A stretch of DNA of 64,000 nt from Puccinia triticina (taxonomy: Eukaryota > Basidiomycota > Pucciniomycetes > Pucciniales > Pucciniaceae): positions 4,464,001 through 4,528,000 of the forward strand of contig NC_070565.1 of the NCBI RefSeq assembly GCF_026914185.1, read 5' to 3'. The notes under the pieces are model-generated. The model saw only the letters and a program-made list of their open reading frames with translations. It was not told where the DNA came from and did not search any database. A program made the position numbers and the translations under genes. Positions 46,557 through 57,729 of the stretch are shown here, in pieces (within the stretch, counting starts at the first letter, position 1; each line of letters starts with the position of its first letter).

Positions 46557-48073
46557 AATAATACAAATAAAACTATAAAAAGTAGTGTTACATATGAAAG
46601 AGACATTATTACTCTTACATATGTAAAACTACGCAAAAACATTAAAAACATATATAAATAATTAATTACTCAGCTTTATGTAATTAATAAGTAAAATATT
46701 ATAGAAGATTCTTATTCTAGGGGTAAAATAACCTAGGGTACCTCACTTACACGTACCCTTAATTATTACCCCTTCCTTGTGTAAACTAACTTCAAAGTTT
46801 ACGCAAGTGCATCACACCCTGCGTGGATGCACTTGTATGCATATATATATATATAAGTACATATGTTTTCACCCATTTACAGTGACGTAACTGAGGTGTT
46901 GTGTATAGTTTAAAAGATGGCTTTATTTGTTGCGTGGCGCACCCAAGCTTGCGTGCTCTGTTGCCTAGAGCTCAAGCCCGCGCTCATAGTGTACATATAT
47001 GCATAATGCATAAACTAGCCCGCAACCAAAGCGCTCAGGTTACCAGTAAGTAAGAATGGGCCAGAATACGCCCCAATAGCAATATTACATGTGTTATATG
47101 TCTTGTACACATGTAATTAATCACCAAACAAGATGTAATTAACACGTCATCCAATATAAAAACATTCTAGATGGAAAAAGGCTCTTGCAACGTGCACAGG
47201 AGACACTAGAAAGCGCCCCAGCTTCTCCCAAGCCTCACTACGTGTAAATTACAACTGTAGTAAATATGTAGAAGGGGTCAAATGAACTGGAGCACTTAAT
47301 AAGCGCCTCCAGAACATGTATGAAGCACTGCTTGCACGTGTACAAATGCACAGAAGCCAGTTCTAGTACCTTCTGTGGCCCATTTCCACGGAAATGAGCG
47401 TCACAGAACCCCCAAACCAGCCCCCATGACGTGTAAGGCATGTGTAAAATCACGCAGAACCTCTGTAAATGGTCCTTGGCAACCCTTGTATCCAAGCCCC
47501 AAGGTTCCACGACCCACAGCGCCTTCTAGCGCAACCAAATTGCCTCAGAATGCGCCCACAAGTGTCCCCCTGTCCCCTGGGCGCCCCTGGAGGCCTGCCT
47601 AGGCTATAAAAAGGGCCCTTTCTCCGCCCAAAAGGGGATTCCCCAGCTTTACATTACCCATTAGAATTTTACCCGCCTTCAACAGCCTCATTAGCCTGTG
47701 ATTTGCCAGGTAAAATACCTACTTTCGTGATTTTAAGCCCTAATTTCCGCCCTGAAGCTGTCCAGTAATCACCCTGCCCTCAAGATTACCTCCTCTGAGC
47801 GCCTCCAACTGCCCAACTTCACGCCTGAAGAACCTCAAGTGACTCTAGGGTCTTATACTAGTAAGTTTAAGCCCCTTCTCTTGAGATTCTCCGCCATTTC
47901 TTTCTGGGATTTGAAACACCCCTGTTTACAGGCCCCAGTTCTTCATTCTAGAGGGATTAAACACCCCTGATTTATCAGGCCCCTCTTAAAATTAACTATA
48001 TTCATTTTATTACGTCAAAATTGGCCCAAATTGCCTTATTCTTACGCCATAATTCCCAACAATTACGTTGGAA
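46557..48073 (+). mobile_element. AT-rich LTR-like insertion next to the protease fragment
   Basis: This segment separates the protease fragment from the Helitron-like element and does not belong to the retrotransposon coding region. It is AT-rich, with TACATATG words and a TATATATA run near 46840-46860. A promoter-like GCTATAAAAAGGGCCC lies near 47601-47616. Pyrimidine-rich sequence with repeated GATTAAACACCCCTG words follows. It resembles a solo LTR into which the Helitron-like element later inserted, with a short continuation at 50528-50545. Terminal repeats and target duplication were not found. Confidence 0.4.
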
Positions 48074-50527
48074 CTAGAGGCCAAGGCGGCTCCGCCGCTG
48101 CGGGGATCAAAGTCTTCCCCCTCATGCAATAAGTTCATGTCATTCAGTGTTCCAGTATTACACGCAATAATTTTATATTCTACATCAAATGTGTAGTCAT
48201 TCCATGTAGAAATTTTGGATACCAAAATCCACAAACCATTGCTCACAGTATTTGCATACTTCAAAGTCTTACTTACCCCACTTTTCCAACCAAGTTGATT
48301 TTTCTTTATGACCAAATCAAGATAAATTGAAATTTTCAGGTGCAAATGCAGGCCAATAATCTTCCAACAAGCCAACTCAAATTGTTGAGTGCTGCCATGG
48401 TTGGACAGGTCACAGCCAGCAACCAAGCTTGCAGCCCAATTTCATTTCACTCAGATTGACATGCACCTTCTTGTCATCCAGTCCTCATGGTTTGAATTCC
48501 AGTGAACACAAATCTCACATCCAGGGGCTCTATCCATTTCAGAGAATGTCCACTTCAATATGGTGAGAGCTCAACAGGTTATGTTTTCTTCTACCAAACC
48601 AGATGTATATATTACTTGAGGGAATCATATTTCCTTGCTTTGGGTTAGTTTTCTGTGCGTCATTCAAAAACTTCAAAACACAGTCAGAGGAAAAGTAAAA
48701 AGGAAGTAGGGCAGATAATGGTCAACAAAAAATTGAGATGGAACCATTGAGGGTTAATGATTGTGGGAGTGTGGGAGGGTGGTAGAGTCTGAACTCAATA
48801 ATAATCAGATACATCCTATCATGTTTATTGGTCAACGGTGCAGAGGCCAAGCGGGACGGCGAGGCGCAGGACGTTGCCAAAGATGTGCCAGTCGCCCGGG
48901 CTTGACTCGCTTGCAAAGGGGAAGCCCGGCTAAACAACACAGGATCCCAGGCTGAGCGTCGGGCAGGGCGAGATGAGGAGAGGACGTACGCTGTAGCCGC
49001 GTTCGCTCCATTCGACCGCGTCCTGGAGCCAATCCAGATAGGGCTTGAGCAGCTGGAGCACCTCTATCCCTTCCTCACAATAGAGCCAGGAGTCGAAGAG
49101 GGCCTTCAGGACGGCGGATCAGACGATGGCGCGGGTCTGTCTGAGGCCGAGGGGGAGCTTGAGGCGGGGGGGGGGGGGGGGGGGGATCGAGGTGCAATGT
49201 CTTCGTAGTAGAGTATTTCCTGCTTGAGCGCTTGAAACTCCTGCGGGGTTGGATAGTCGTCGGCGAGCTCATGTCAGCGTCGGAAGGCGACTCTGTTAGA
49301 CAGGCTCACGACAATTTGTCTTGGAGGGGGAGAGCAAGGGATGGGGTATATGTATGCTGGATATGTTTGACGTTACGTTTGAAGAATCACTGATCGGCCC
49401 AGCCTGTTCGTTACCGTCCTCGTCGACGGAAAGGTACTCGCGAATGACATGCTCAAGCTTCGGATCCGCCTGTTGCTCCCAATCTGAGGCAGGAGATTTG
49501 GAGAGACAATGGGAGACGGCGAGGAGGAAGGCGGCGGCAGCGATGAGCTTGGGTCTGGCAACGAGACACAAGGGGGACATCAAGGAGTCATTGACGAAAC
49601 CCCAGGCGGCCTGAGTGATTGACTTGGCCTTTGCCCGATCGGCCATTTCGACTGCAAGCGAGGGTGTCGGTGTCCGGGCACGCGCATGGGACTCGTGAAT
49701 GGATTTGGCACAGTGGATGAGGAAGACGTAGGGATGGGCGGTGACCTATTCAAACCGGCGCCACAACGGGTGGGTTGGCGAGCCTATGGGCAGGTTGTAT
49801 GTGGCTGGCCTTACCTAACAGTAGGTGGTGTCCGGTTGGGGCGCAGGGATGCAAGCCATGGTGGTTCAGGCGCAGGGCATGGCCAGTTTGACGGCGACAG
49901 GGGAGAGTTGACATAGTAGGGGGCAAGGGTTGATGGTTGGGGCATTGTGTCCGTTGGTGAGGCTGCGGTCGTCTTGGTGGGAACGGTGGTGGCGGGTAGT
50001 GTATGGTTGTGGCTGGAGGGGAGGTGGTTGTTGGGTGGTACCTCTGGGAGTATCACAGCAGATTGGATTGACTATAAAGTTGGGTCGGATTGGAGGTGTT
50101 ATTTCCTCAGGCGACTTGAAGGCTGTAATTCCAGCTGGAGAGTCGTCTCACCCCCGTCCGCTGTTGCATTTGCGCAGTTTGGCGGGGGATATTCGTGGGC
50201 CCCCCTTGTGCTTTAGGGCTGGGGGCCTCCCTCCCAATACTTTTTAACCCTGCTAGACAGGGATGGGTGTTGGGCCACGGTGCGTCAGCTTGCTGCGCTA
50301 GGTGGCTGGGTGCGGGTTTTTTTGCCACATGTTGTGCGTATTTTTTTTTGTATTTGAGCAGCATGTGCCGCTTTCTCTTGTAATTAGTCTGTTTGTGGGT
50401 GTATGCGGTCTTTTGGCTCCCTGTTTTGTAAAAGGGAAAACCTTTGACCTTTTTTTGTATTTTGGCAAATTGTAGGGGAAACCCTTGAATTTTTTTTCTA
50501 CAAACCTGAGACTTTAATATACTTGGA
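48074..50527 (-). mobile_element. non-autonomous Helitron-like element, member 2
   Basis: On the minus strand it starts TCCAAGTATATTAAAG just after an A and ends in the hairpin GCGGCGGAGCCGC, then CTTGGCCT, then CTAG followed by T. A 5' TC, a 3' hairpin about 8-10 bases before CTRR, and insertion between A and T are Helitron hallmarks. The first ~450 bp are homologous to the start of the element at 55680. No Rep/helicase frame is present. The middle carries a cyclin fragment in the same orientation. The last ~350 bp hold an open frame on the minus strand (48426-48010) of unknown meaning that runs across the 3' hairpin. Confidence 0.65.
48960..49660 (-). pseudogene. captured fragment of a cyclin (cyclin T/K/L-like C-terminal fold)
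   Basis: After a splice-acceptor-like TTGCAG the minus strand reads KAKSITQAAWGFVNDSLMSP and LCLVARPKLIAAAAFLLA. This is the first helix pair of the second cyclin fold in transcription-type cyclins (AWxFVNDSL...LCLxxxPxxIAAAAxxLA). A donor-like GTAACG follows VDEDG, then further coding-like pieces (EFQALKQEILYYEDI and VLKALFDSWLYCEEGIEVLQ) with a 20-base poly-G run (49166-49185) between them. The first cyclin fold is missing, and the fragment lies inside a transposon in a retrotransposon. It is a pseudogene or chimeric transcript donor. Confidence 0.6.
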
Positions 50528-50547
50528 TTAACCCTTATAACCTTGTC

Positions 50548-52180
50548 TTAGAGTTTTATAACTCTAATCTTTTGCTTTGCACCACGTGTAGCTAGAAGGA
50601 TAATATCCTTGGCATCACGTAGGCTGACAGGAAGCTGCTTGACCGGCTCCGGTCTGGCTTTAGGCGCAGGAGCAGGATCCAAATCCATCTTTTCCAAGCG
50701 CTCCCCTAAGAAGACTTCCCCCATTTGCACACATTTCACACTGCTGGCCACTGCCGGCGGCTTCCACACCATGCCCTTGACCATCCCAATATTCACTTTA
50801 CCCTCCACCTCTTTTCCTTTTGCCAAAGGTTGTCCGGCTCGCACCACATCTCTCGGAATCGGTCCGTCCACTGGTGTACGATCCGGCCAAAAGAAAGCAC
50901 GCCCCCACAAGGAAACCTTTCCCGCAGCTTGATCCGTTTCAAAGTATTTGCACTGATTCCGCATATGGCTGGTTTCCTTGCAGTAGTTGCACACTGGAGG
51001 TCCTCGCCTCCATGGCGGCATTCCGCCCGCCTGAGGAGCCGCGGAAGCGGCTGCTGGAGCCACGGCCGCCTGTTGCTCCTTTGGTTGCTTGTGCACCGCT
51101 TTCTGCATGAACAGTTTCAGCTCCTTCAGCGTATCCGCCAGGTCACTCACGTCTTTGACCATCACCGGTGCCTGCGAAGCCGGTTCCGCCCTCACAACCG
51201 CGTCTCCTTGGCTGTCATTCATGAGCTCCAACACTTCAAGTTCCGCATTGACAGCGGACCCCAGCTCCTTCATGCTGGGCAACAGTTTTGGCCCTCCAAT
51301 TTGTGGTTTGACCATCAGCCCCCCCCGCTCGTTAAGTCCCCGAAGCACCTTCTCCGTGAAGGTTTGGTCAAATCCGCTTCATCGTGCCCATATTGGCCGT
51401 CACAATCTCGTTTCGCTCCAAATACCGCAGAACCTGGTCGAAACTGGTAAGGTAGGACACGTACTCCGCTCTTGTCCAAACACCGCCCTTTTCCGCACGC
51501 TCCAGAGCCAATTTCTCCAAGTCACTCTCCCAATGCCCGGGTCCACGATCTTCCCACCTCTCAAGTATCTCCTCCTTGAGCTTAGTCCAATCCTTATTCT
51601 CAAACCCCTTCATGTCCTCCACTTCCCGCAAGTCCTTGCCTTCCGGAAAGAAGTTGACCACCTGGTACGCTTTATCCGCATCCGTCAGACCCTCCTGAAG
51701 AGCTGCTCTTTCGAACCAGTCAATAAAGCGCTCCACCTCCGCCTCTGAAAACTTAAGATGCGGATAATCCCTGGGCCGTATCTTTGCTCCGCTCGGCGTA
51801 GGGGCAGCAGGTCGTGGTCCACCTAGTGCTTCTTCCATGGTCTTGTCTTCAGTCTCCTCTGGTTGAGCTCCGTAAGTTCCGCTCGTCGTTCCTCCAGTTG
51901 ACACCGCTGGTCAATTGTTCAGAGTGCTCCGCTGGGACAGCTGTCGCCTCCTCGCCGCGAGTGACTGATTAGGTGAAAACTGGCTCCGCACCAACAAAAA
52001 GGATGATTGACCTAGTCTTGGTCCTCCCGCTAATCCCAACCACGATTGTGTTTTGGCTGGTCTTGAAGAGGAGCCTTCTCCATTTTCCGCAATTACTGTG
52101 TCTCTGCTGTCCGAGCCGCCCAATCCAATCTGAGCTTCTTTGTTGCCTGGAGTAAAGAATTTGCCTTCCAAAGGGTTCAT
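50548..52180 (-). pseudogene. gag: gag of the Ty3/gypsy element, frame-disrupted
   Basis: Three consecutive frames make up gag. The N-terminal part (52180-51911) begins MNPLEGKFFTPGNKEAQIGL. The capsid-like part (51904-51368) contains FSEAEVERFIDWFERAALQE and WTKLKEEILERWEDRGPGHW, typical of retrotransposon gag. The C-terminal part (51348-50548) ends with a zinc knuckle CNYCKETSHMRNQC (CX2CX4HX4C) and an acidic, proline-rich tail. A stop and a frameshift separate the parts, so the gene is broken. The C-terminal frame runs into the ~4-kb insertion. Confidence 0.75.
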
Positions 52181-52256
52181 TCAACGTTTCCGCACAAGTC
52201 TAGTTCCCAAGTATCCAATAACAACACAAAGTTGGGTTCCCGGCCAGACCCCCACT

Positions 52257-52351
52257 TGTGAGAATGAAAGCTGGTTAGTTGGTGGAAAATGCCCGCTGAC
52301 CGCCTCCTTCAAGAATATTAGTGTCCGGGCTGTGTGATTGTTGGTAACTCG
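52257..52351 (-). repeat. truncated 5' LTR of the Ty3/gypsy element
   Basis: 95 bases match the 3' end of the LTR at 40526-41362, with about five differences. Homology stops abruptly at 52351. The next sequence on the retrotransposon side contains the possible primer-binding site. Confidence 0.85.
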
Positions 52352-52980
52352 AGAAAATTTGAGTTTCCATCCCATTTAATTAAGCACAAAATGAAAGAAT
52401 GAAGAACATCAGGACCAAGGAGACCCCCCATGCATGACCGTAACCAAAATGTATGGAATTTTGGGAAAAAACAAAAATTGGTACACACAAAATGTGTATG
52501 AATGACCTTTTTTCCATCAAACGTACACACCACAAAGGTATGACGATAAGCCTGGGGTTGGGAGGGTAGTAACTTCAAATGTACACCACAGGTCAAAATT
52601 TTTGGGTGGCCGCTTGTTGGCTTGACCTGACCTGCGCCGCGGTCAAGCACCCGTCGGGCATACCCTGATTATTGTAATCCCGCCAGATCCGGCGGACCGC
52701 CGTCAAAAACTGGCAGGACTCCGCCGTTGGCCTGACCGCGGTCATGCGTCAGCCTGACGGCATCATGACTATAGACAAAGAAAAAAAACTTTTCTGATGT
52801 CTTTTTCTAAACCTATTCAAACGTTCAGGAAGAGACTACATATGTAATGAAAAAAAAAATTAAAAAAAATCATCTATCAAAACTTGTGAGAAAAATTGAC
52901 AAAAAGAAGATTCACGTGGTTAATTGAATAAATTGCATCAATATATATGCATAATTATAGGAAGGGGTATGGAGTGATTA

Positions 52981-53037
52981 CACTGCGGGCATCTTGCTGT
53001 TGCTGCGGCCCGCAGCAACATCAAGATGCCTGCAGTG
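52981..53037. mobile_element. 57-bp CACTA-like palindrome
   Basis: CACTGCGGGCATCTTGCTGT at the left and the near-perfect reverse complement ending AAGATGCCTGCAGTG at the right fill the whole element. TTA flanks it on both sides (52978-52980 and 53038-53040). It is a much smaller relative of the 156-bp copies at 26007 and 28998. Confidence 0.65.
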
Positions 53038-53384
53038 TTAGCCTATGTGGTTATAAGCGGCGGGCTAGTGAAATTTGTGTATGATGCTAGTTGTGGTTTC
53101 AAGTCTCATGTACACTGAGAAAGTGAAGTTTTTTCGGGCTTCAGCTGCACTTGCAGCTGACGTTGAGCCAACGGAATGCAGTCAAGCTGCCGCAGTGCCG
53201 CTAAGCGACCGCGGGCATTACGCCCCCCACAGATATGCCGCCAGATCTGGCAGCCCGGTCAAGCTGACGCAATCCATTGCGTCAAGCATCCGTCCACCAT
53301 AACCCGTGGTGTATGTGAGTCAACAGGGGAAAGGTCCTGGTGTTCCTCTTTGCACCCCCCTGCACCCCCCCCCCCCCCCCCCCT

Positions 53385-53595
53385 TGGCACACAACCCACT
53401 CAATGAACAGCGCACACCGCTCATTGAGTGGGTCTCAGCCCACTCGTGTGCCGGTCATTGAGTGGGTTGTGTACGCTCTTGATGACCAGTGTGTGCCAGT
53501 CATCGAGTGTGTTTTGTACCCACTCCGGTCATTGAGTAGGCAGCGGCTGAGACCCACTCAATGACTGGCGTGTGCCAGTCATTGAGAGGGTTGAA
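53385..53595. repeat. third hairpin array
   Basis: About four hairpins on the plan CACTCAATGACYGG...CCRGTCATTGAGTG, spaced by short T/G-rich sequence, follow a C homopolymer at about 53365-53384. They resemble the arrays at 24.2 and 26.3 kb, with CACTC replacing CTCTC at the stem base. Confidence 0.75.
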
Positions 53596-53797
53596 ATATC
53601 CTCAATCTGAGTTTCTTTTTTATGTGTACGCAGGCCTGGTGCCCCCTGTGGGCAAAAAAATGGTAGGCACAGAGTAGAGCTGGCACTTTGCACCCGGGTA
53701 CCCGTGGCGGGTGCGGGTACTAGCCTTAATTGCCCCTCAATCTGGACACCTGCACCCGCACAGGCAGGTACCCAGGTGCAGGTGGCGGGTACCCGCG

Positions 53798-54921
53798 GGT
53801 GTCAGAAACACTGGGAAGTTACGTTACCAGTAACGGGTAACGTAACAATAACGTAATGGTTTTCTCATTGCTACCGTTACCGTTACTGGTAACGCTGGCT
53901 TGATACATTATTTTTTTTTGGTGTAAATCCGGATTCCCTCTTGTTACGTTATTGGAGAAGGGAATAAAACATCATTACACAAAGGAAATGTAATTGTTAC
54001 TGGTCAAGAGAAGTAAATATTAAAATTTCCTTATTTTTTGGTTGAGGTCGAGGGGACTAGAGTGGACAAATCTTTCCCTGCCTCCGCAAAGTCTCCTGTA
54101 AGAGGCACTCCTTCACGTAGCCACATGAGGCTGCTGATGGAGCGAGACATAGTGGAAGGGAGCAAGCTACCCCGGCTACTGCTGCACACATCAGAAGCAG
54201 CGGAGAAGAGTCTCTCCACTGCACATGAGCTTCCTGAGCAGCCAAGGTACGCACACGCCATCCAAGATAGTGTTGGATAGGAGGTCGAGTTGGCCTTCCA
54301 CCATTTCAATGGTGTTGTTTTGTGATCCAAAGCTCCTTCCTCAAACAAAAGGTTGGCCTTCAAGAATGTGTCTATTTTGTCCTCATGCGTAGTTGCCTGT
54401 TGTGTCACCCGAGATGTAAGGCGGGCCATGATAGAAAGAGGCTTATTGTTTTTTGATTTCTTGGGTTTCTCTGGATATTGGATTGGTCAGATTTGTTCCC
54501 GTTTTTCTCTGCATTTGAATCTTGGACATTTGGTCCAGCTTCTGTCGTTTGGGAGGTCATCTTCTTGGCTGGGGTGTAGTTGAGGTTGCTTGGGGGAATG
54601 GTTTGGTCTTTGGTGGAGAAAACTAGATCCGGCTAGGCCTGGACTTGGCAAGGGTCACACAACAACCACAGCTCCCCTGGTACCCCGGGCCAAGCCCGAT
54701 AGAGAGCCTAAACAAGCTTTAGGCCGTTACGGCGCGTTACTGGCCGTTACGTTAAAACTGGCCTGGAGAAAAACATCAAGTACACAAGTTACGTTACGGC
54801 GAGCGCCCATACTGAATTGTTACTGAGTAACGTAACGACTGGCAAAGTAACGGAGAATAGTTACGTTACAGATTATGCCCCAGTAACGTAACGTAACGTA
54901 ACTTCCCAGTGTTGGTGTCAG
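53798..54921 (-). mobile_element. small hAT transposon with C-terminal transposase fragment
   Basis: The inverted ends read AACACTGGGAAGTTACGTTAC and the reverse complement GTAACTTCCCAGTGTT. GGTGTCAG occurs at both borders (53798-53805 and 54914-54921), an 8-bp duplication within one base of the inverted ends. TAACGTAACG words fill both subterminal regions. On the minus strand 54429-54031 encodes a hATC-like region: LKWWKANSTSYPTLSWMACA, SCAVERLFSAASDV, SRSISSLMWLREG. The N-terminal two thirds of the transposase are absent. Confidence 0.75.
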
Positions 54922-55344
54922 GCACTTTTGCTCAGGCAGGTACCCAGGTACCCGGGTACCCGCGGGTGTCAGGCAATTTTATTATCTTTTTCTCCGCAAA
55001 AATCCCGTTGGTTGAATTTCCTATAAAAATAGGAAATTTATCTAGTTTTTTTTTACCCTTCACCAGAGGAGATATGTTCCCACTCCCCAGGGAGTGCCTT
55101 ACCGTAACTTTTTTCCATAACTGTGCTGGAGGCCTTTGGTAAAGAAATATTGAATAGGTATGAACAAGACTGGAAGTCAGCCGGAAATCAGTTGGAAATC
55201 ATCCTGAAATAAACCATAACTTGCCAAGGAATAATCCAGAACTCATCTGGAATTCATCCAGAACTCATCCAAAATATAGGCCTTTCTTGGCTCCATGACC
55301 AGTGTGTCCTTTTCATGGGGATGTGAAAGGCGCAGTATGTCATA

Positions 55345-55477
55345 TTGTCCCCCTCATGTACTCGCGTACATCAGGGGGACAATTGGTGTCTCAACACAAA
55401 GTTTTTACTTTTCATGAGGCTGTGAAAGGCCCATCCTGTGATATTTCCACCTCAATGTACGCGCGTACATTAGGGTG
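55345..55477. repeat. duplicated hairpins with CGCG-type centre
   Basis: Arms of 17 bp (55345-55361 and 55366-55382; TTGTCCCCCTCATGTAC type, one mismatch) enclose a TCGC loop. About 100 bp downstream a diverged copy (55448-55460 and 55465-55477) encloses GCGC. The flanking CATGRGGMTGTGAAAGGC words are duplicated too, so the unit is a tandem repeat of about 100 bp. Confidence 0.7.
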
Positions 55478-56447
55478 ACTATTAGCAAACAGTAAAAAAG
55501 TTCACTTGCATGTGCACATGTGGATGTTGAAAAGCAAAAAAAAAAAAAAAAAATCACACAATCATTTTTGTGAAGAGGCCAGGATATGTGGCCAAACTGG
55601 GGTGGCACTGCAATCCAACCTTGACTTACCTCAGACTTTCACCCCAATACAATAGTTTATCACCATTTTTTTAGCCAAATCCAAGTATATTAAAGCCTCA
55701 GATTCACAGAAAAAGAATTCAAGGGTTTCCCCTACAAAATGGCCAAATATACAAAAAAAAAATCAAGGGTCTCCCCTAAAAAATGGCCAAATATACAAAA
55801 AAAAATCAAGGGTTTCCCCTTTTAAAAAACAAGCAAACAAAGATCCACAATTCCCAATACAAAAAACAAAATACACAGAAACAAAGCCTACAAAAAAACA
55901 CCAAAACCACACCCACACCCTGCCACCCAACGCAGCAAGCTGACGTACCGTGGCCCACCACCCATCCCTGTCTTGCAGGGTTAAAAAGTGATGAGAGGAA
56001 GACCCCCAGCCCAAAAGCACAGGGGGGTCCACGAGTATCCCCCGTCAAACTGCGCGATTGCAGCAGCGGACGGGGGTGAGACAACCCCCTGCTGGAAGCC
56101 AGCACAGAGAGTTGCCTGAGGAAACATCTCTTCCTCAGGCTTCCTATTTATAGAATCCCAGCCTCAGGCCAGCTCAGGCCGCCACCTGAAGCTTGCACTG
56201 ATCATCATTTCAACAACAGTCAACGCCACCGCCACGGCCCTATACTCCACCGCGTCAGCCTGACTCCCGCCTCTGTGTCCTCTGCAACGCTTCGTCTGGA
56301 TGTAAACACACATTTACTCAACCACTCCAGCCTTGCGACCACCACCACGTCCTCAACAACGCTTCATCTGTTTGCATTTGTTGTTTCTACCGCCACCACA
56401 AACCAACCCTCACACCTCCCTCTACATACCACCAGCTGAGCCTGAAA

Positions 56448-57025
56448 ATGTTGCAAGCATGCCAAGCCACTCCGTCGTCACATCTGCCCCTGCGTCAAGA
56501 TCCACCAGAATCCAGATTGTCTGACGGCCCTTTTCCCTTGATCAGCACTTTGTCAGCTCAGGGTGCAGGCTTTGGTAGAACAATGCCTCCGTGGTACAAG
56601 TCTCATGCTCCCTTATCTCTATTGTTCATCAAATTGGATTCTGATCTCGCGTGGACCTGCCCTGCCTCCCCTCTCCTACAGGTTGATTCCACAAAGGCAT
56701 GTTAACAAAAGCGGCAGAAGAAGGAGTCCCACCCACCAAGCAAGTAGAAAACCCAACCACATGCCGCAGGGAAGTCGCTTTGATTGGTGGTGCTTATGAT
56801 GACGATCAACACGGACGCCTCAAAAATTGGGCTCCACTTCCACACTTGCCAGAAGCATCAACTCATGATCCGCTCGTTTGCTCAATAGGCAATTGCCAAG
56901 AAGCTATTGCTCAAGCAAACAATCTTCTCTCAGCTTGCTTCTATCTGAAAACCGAGAACCATCCTTGCCTCCAACACATCCTCAATTTTGCTCACCAAGA
57001 TCACAGCCTCAGCCATCAATCCTAA
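56448..57025 (+). CDS. unassigned reading frames inside the Helitron-like element
   Basis: Two overlapping frames look more coding-like than their surroundings. One, from 56448, ends in AWTCPASPLLQVDSTKAC. The other, 56699-57025, contains REVALIGGAYDDDQHGRLKN and NCQEAIAQANNLLSACFYLK. The upstream region has a TATA-like box near 56150 and a CA/TC-rich leader. They could be two exons of a captured gene, but I recognise no family and could not place the splice sites. Confidence 0.3.
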
Positions 57026-57157
57026 CCAAAGTCCACATTAATTGGCCAGTCCCAATACTTTGCCTTCTTGTGTAGTTGGCCTACACTTCTTCAATCCAGT
57101 TGCGTTCAGTCTCAACAATTCTTTGACCAAACAATCCGAAAAAAAAAACCCTGATTA

Positions 57158-57629
57158 TACAGCCATTCCAAAAAAGCTTGGTTCCTTTGAAAGGAATTTT
57201 CACTGGAAATTCCAGTGGGATTTTCCAACCTTGTATGCAAAGAAGTATCAAGGTTGGACATTTGGATATCTATGCCTACATCATTGGTATATGCAGGACA
57301 CCTATATCACGAGCAGGTGAGCTCAATCACTGACTTCTACTCATTTCCCCCCTTTTTTGATTCCAGAATTGGAATCCTTGACCAATTTTACCCCGGTCCG
57401 CCATCATGATGGACGCACCCAGGTGTCAAGATGCCGGTCCCCCCGCGGCCAGCATTTTTTTTCGCTACCAAACGGCTTGGCCGGTAGCATCCTCTCAGCG
57501 ACTGCGCTTGTGGGGATGGATATCCATCTGTCCAACCTTGTTGTTGGATACACACAAGTTGGAAATTCCAAAAAGAATTTCCGCTGGAAATTCCCTCCAA
57601 AGAAGCCAAGCTTTTTCGGAATGGCTGTA
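57158..57629. mobile_element. TA-flanked MITE (Tc1/mariner-like ends)
   Basis: The element at 57160-57627 (468 bp) has inverted arms of about 120 bp beginning CAGCCATTCC and continuing with AAAAAGCTTGG. TA flanks both sides (57158-57159 and 57628-57629), the duplication size of Tc1/mariner elements. Arms contain GGAAATTCC-type words. There is no transposase. It is inserted inside the Helitron-like element just before the UTP4-like exon. Confidence 0.75.
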
Positions 57630-57729
57630 AGTTTCATTATCCAGGCGCCAGTCATGTCCCCTGTTGAGCTTATCGCAGCTCTCCAAATGTCGGAAACAAT
57701 CACACATACACTAACCTGTTTCTGTCTAG

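Larger units (their letters stand above)
40526..52351 (-). mobile_element. Ty3/gypsy retrotransposon, degraded, with nested insertion
   Basis: The order on the minus strand is: remnant of 5' LTR (52351-52257), gag (52180-50548), a ~4-kb insertion (50545-46557), protease (46553-46035), RT-RNase H-integrase (about 44990-41727) and 3' LTR (41362-40526). RT before RNase H before integrase is the Ty3/gypsy order. Only 95 bp of the 5' LTR survive; after the CTCG at 52351 the sequence is unrelated. Just inside the 5' LTR, TGGGGGTCTGG (from 52254 on the minus strand) is a possible tRNA primer site. Confidence 0.85.

Noticed and set aside
49166..49185. Poly-G run as a regulatory site
   Set aside because: A homopolymer inside a pseudogene fragment, possibly with length error; no further support.
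50725..51748. Long + strand frames
   Set aside because: Antisense to the gag frames; no motifs.
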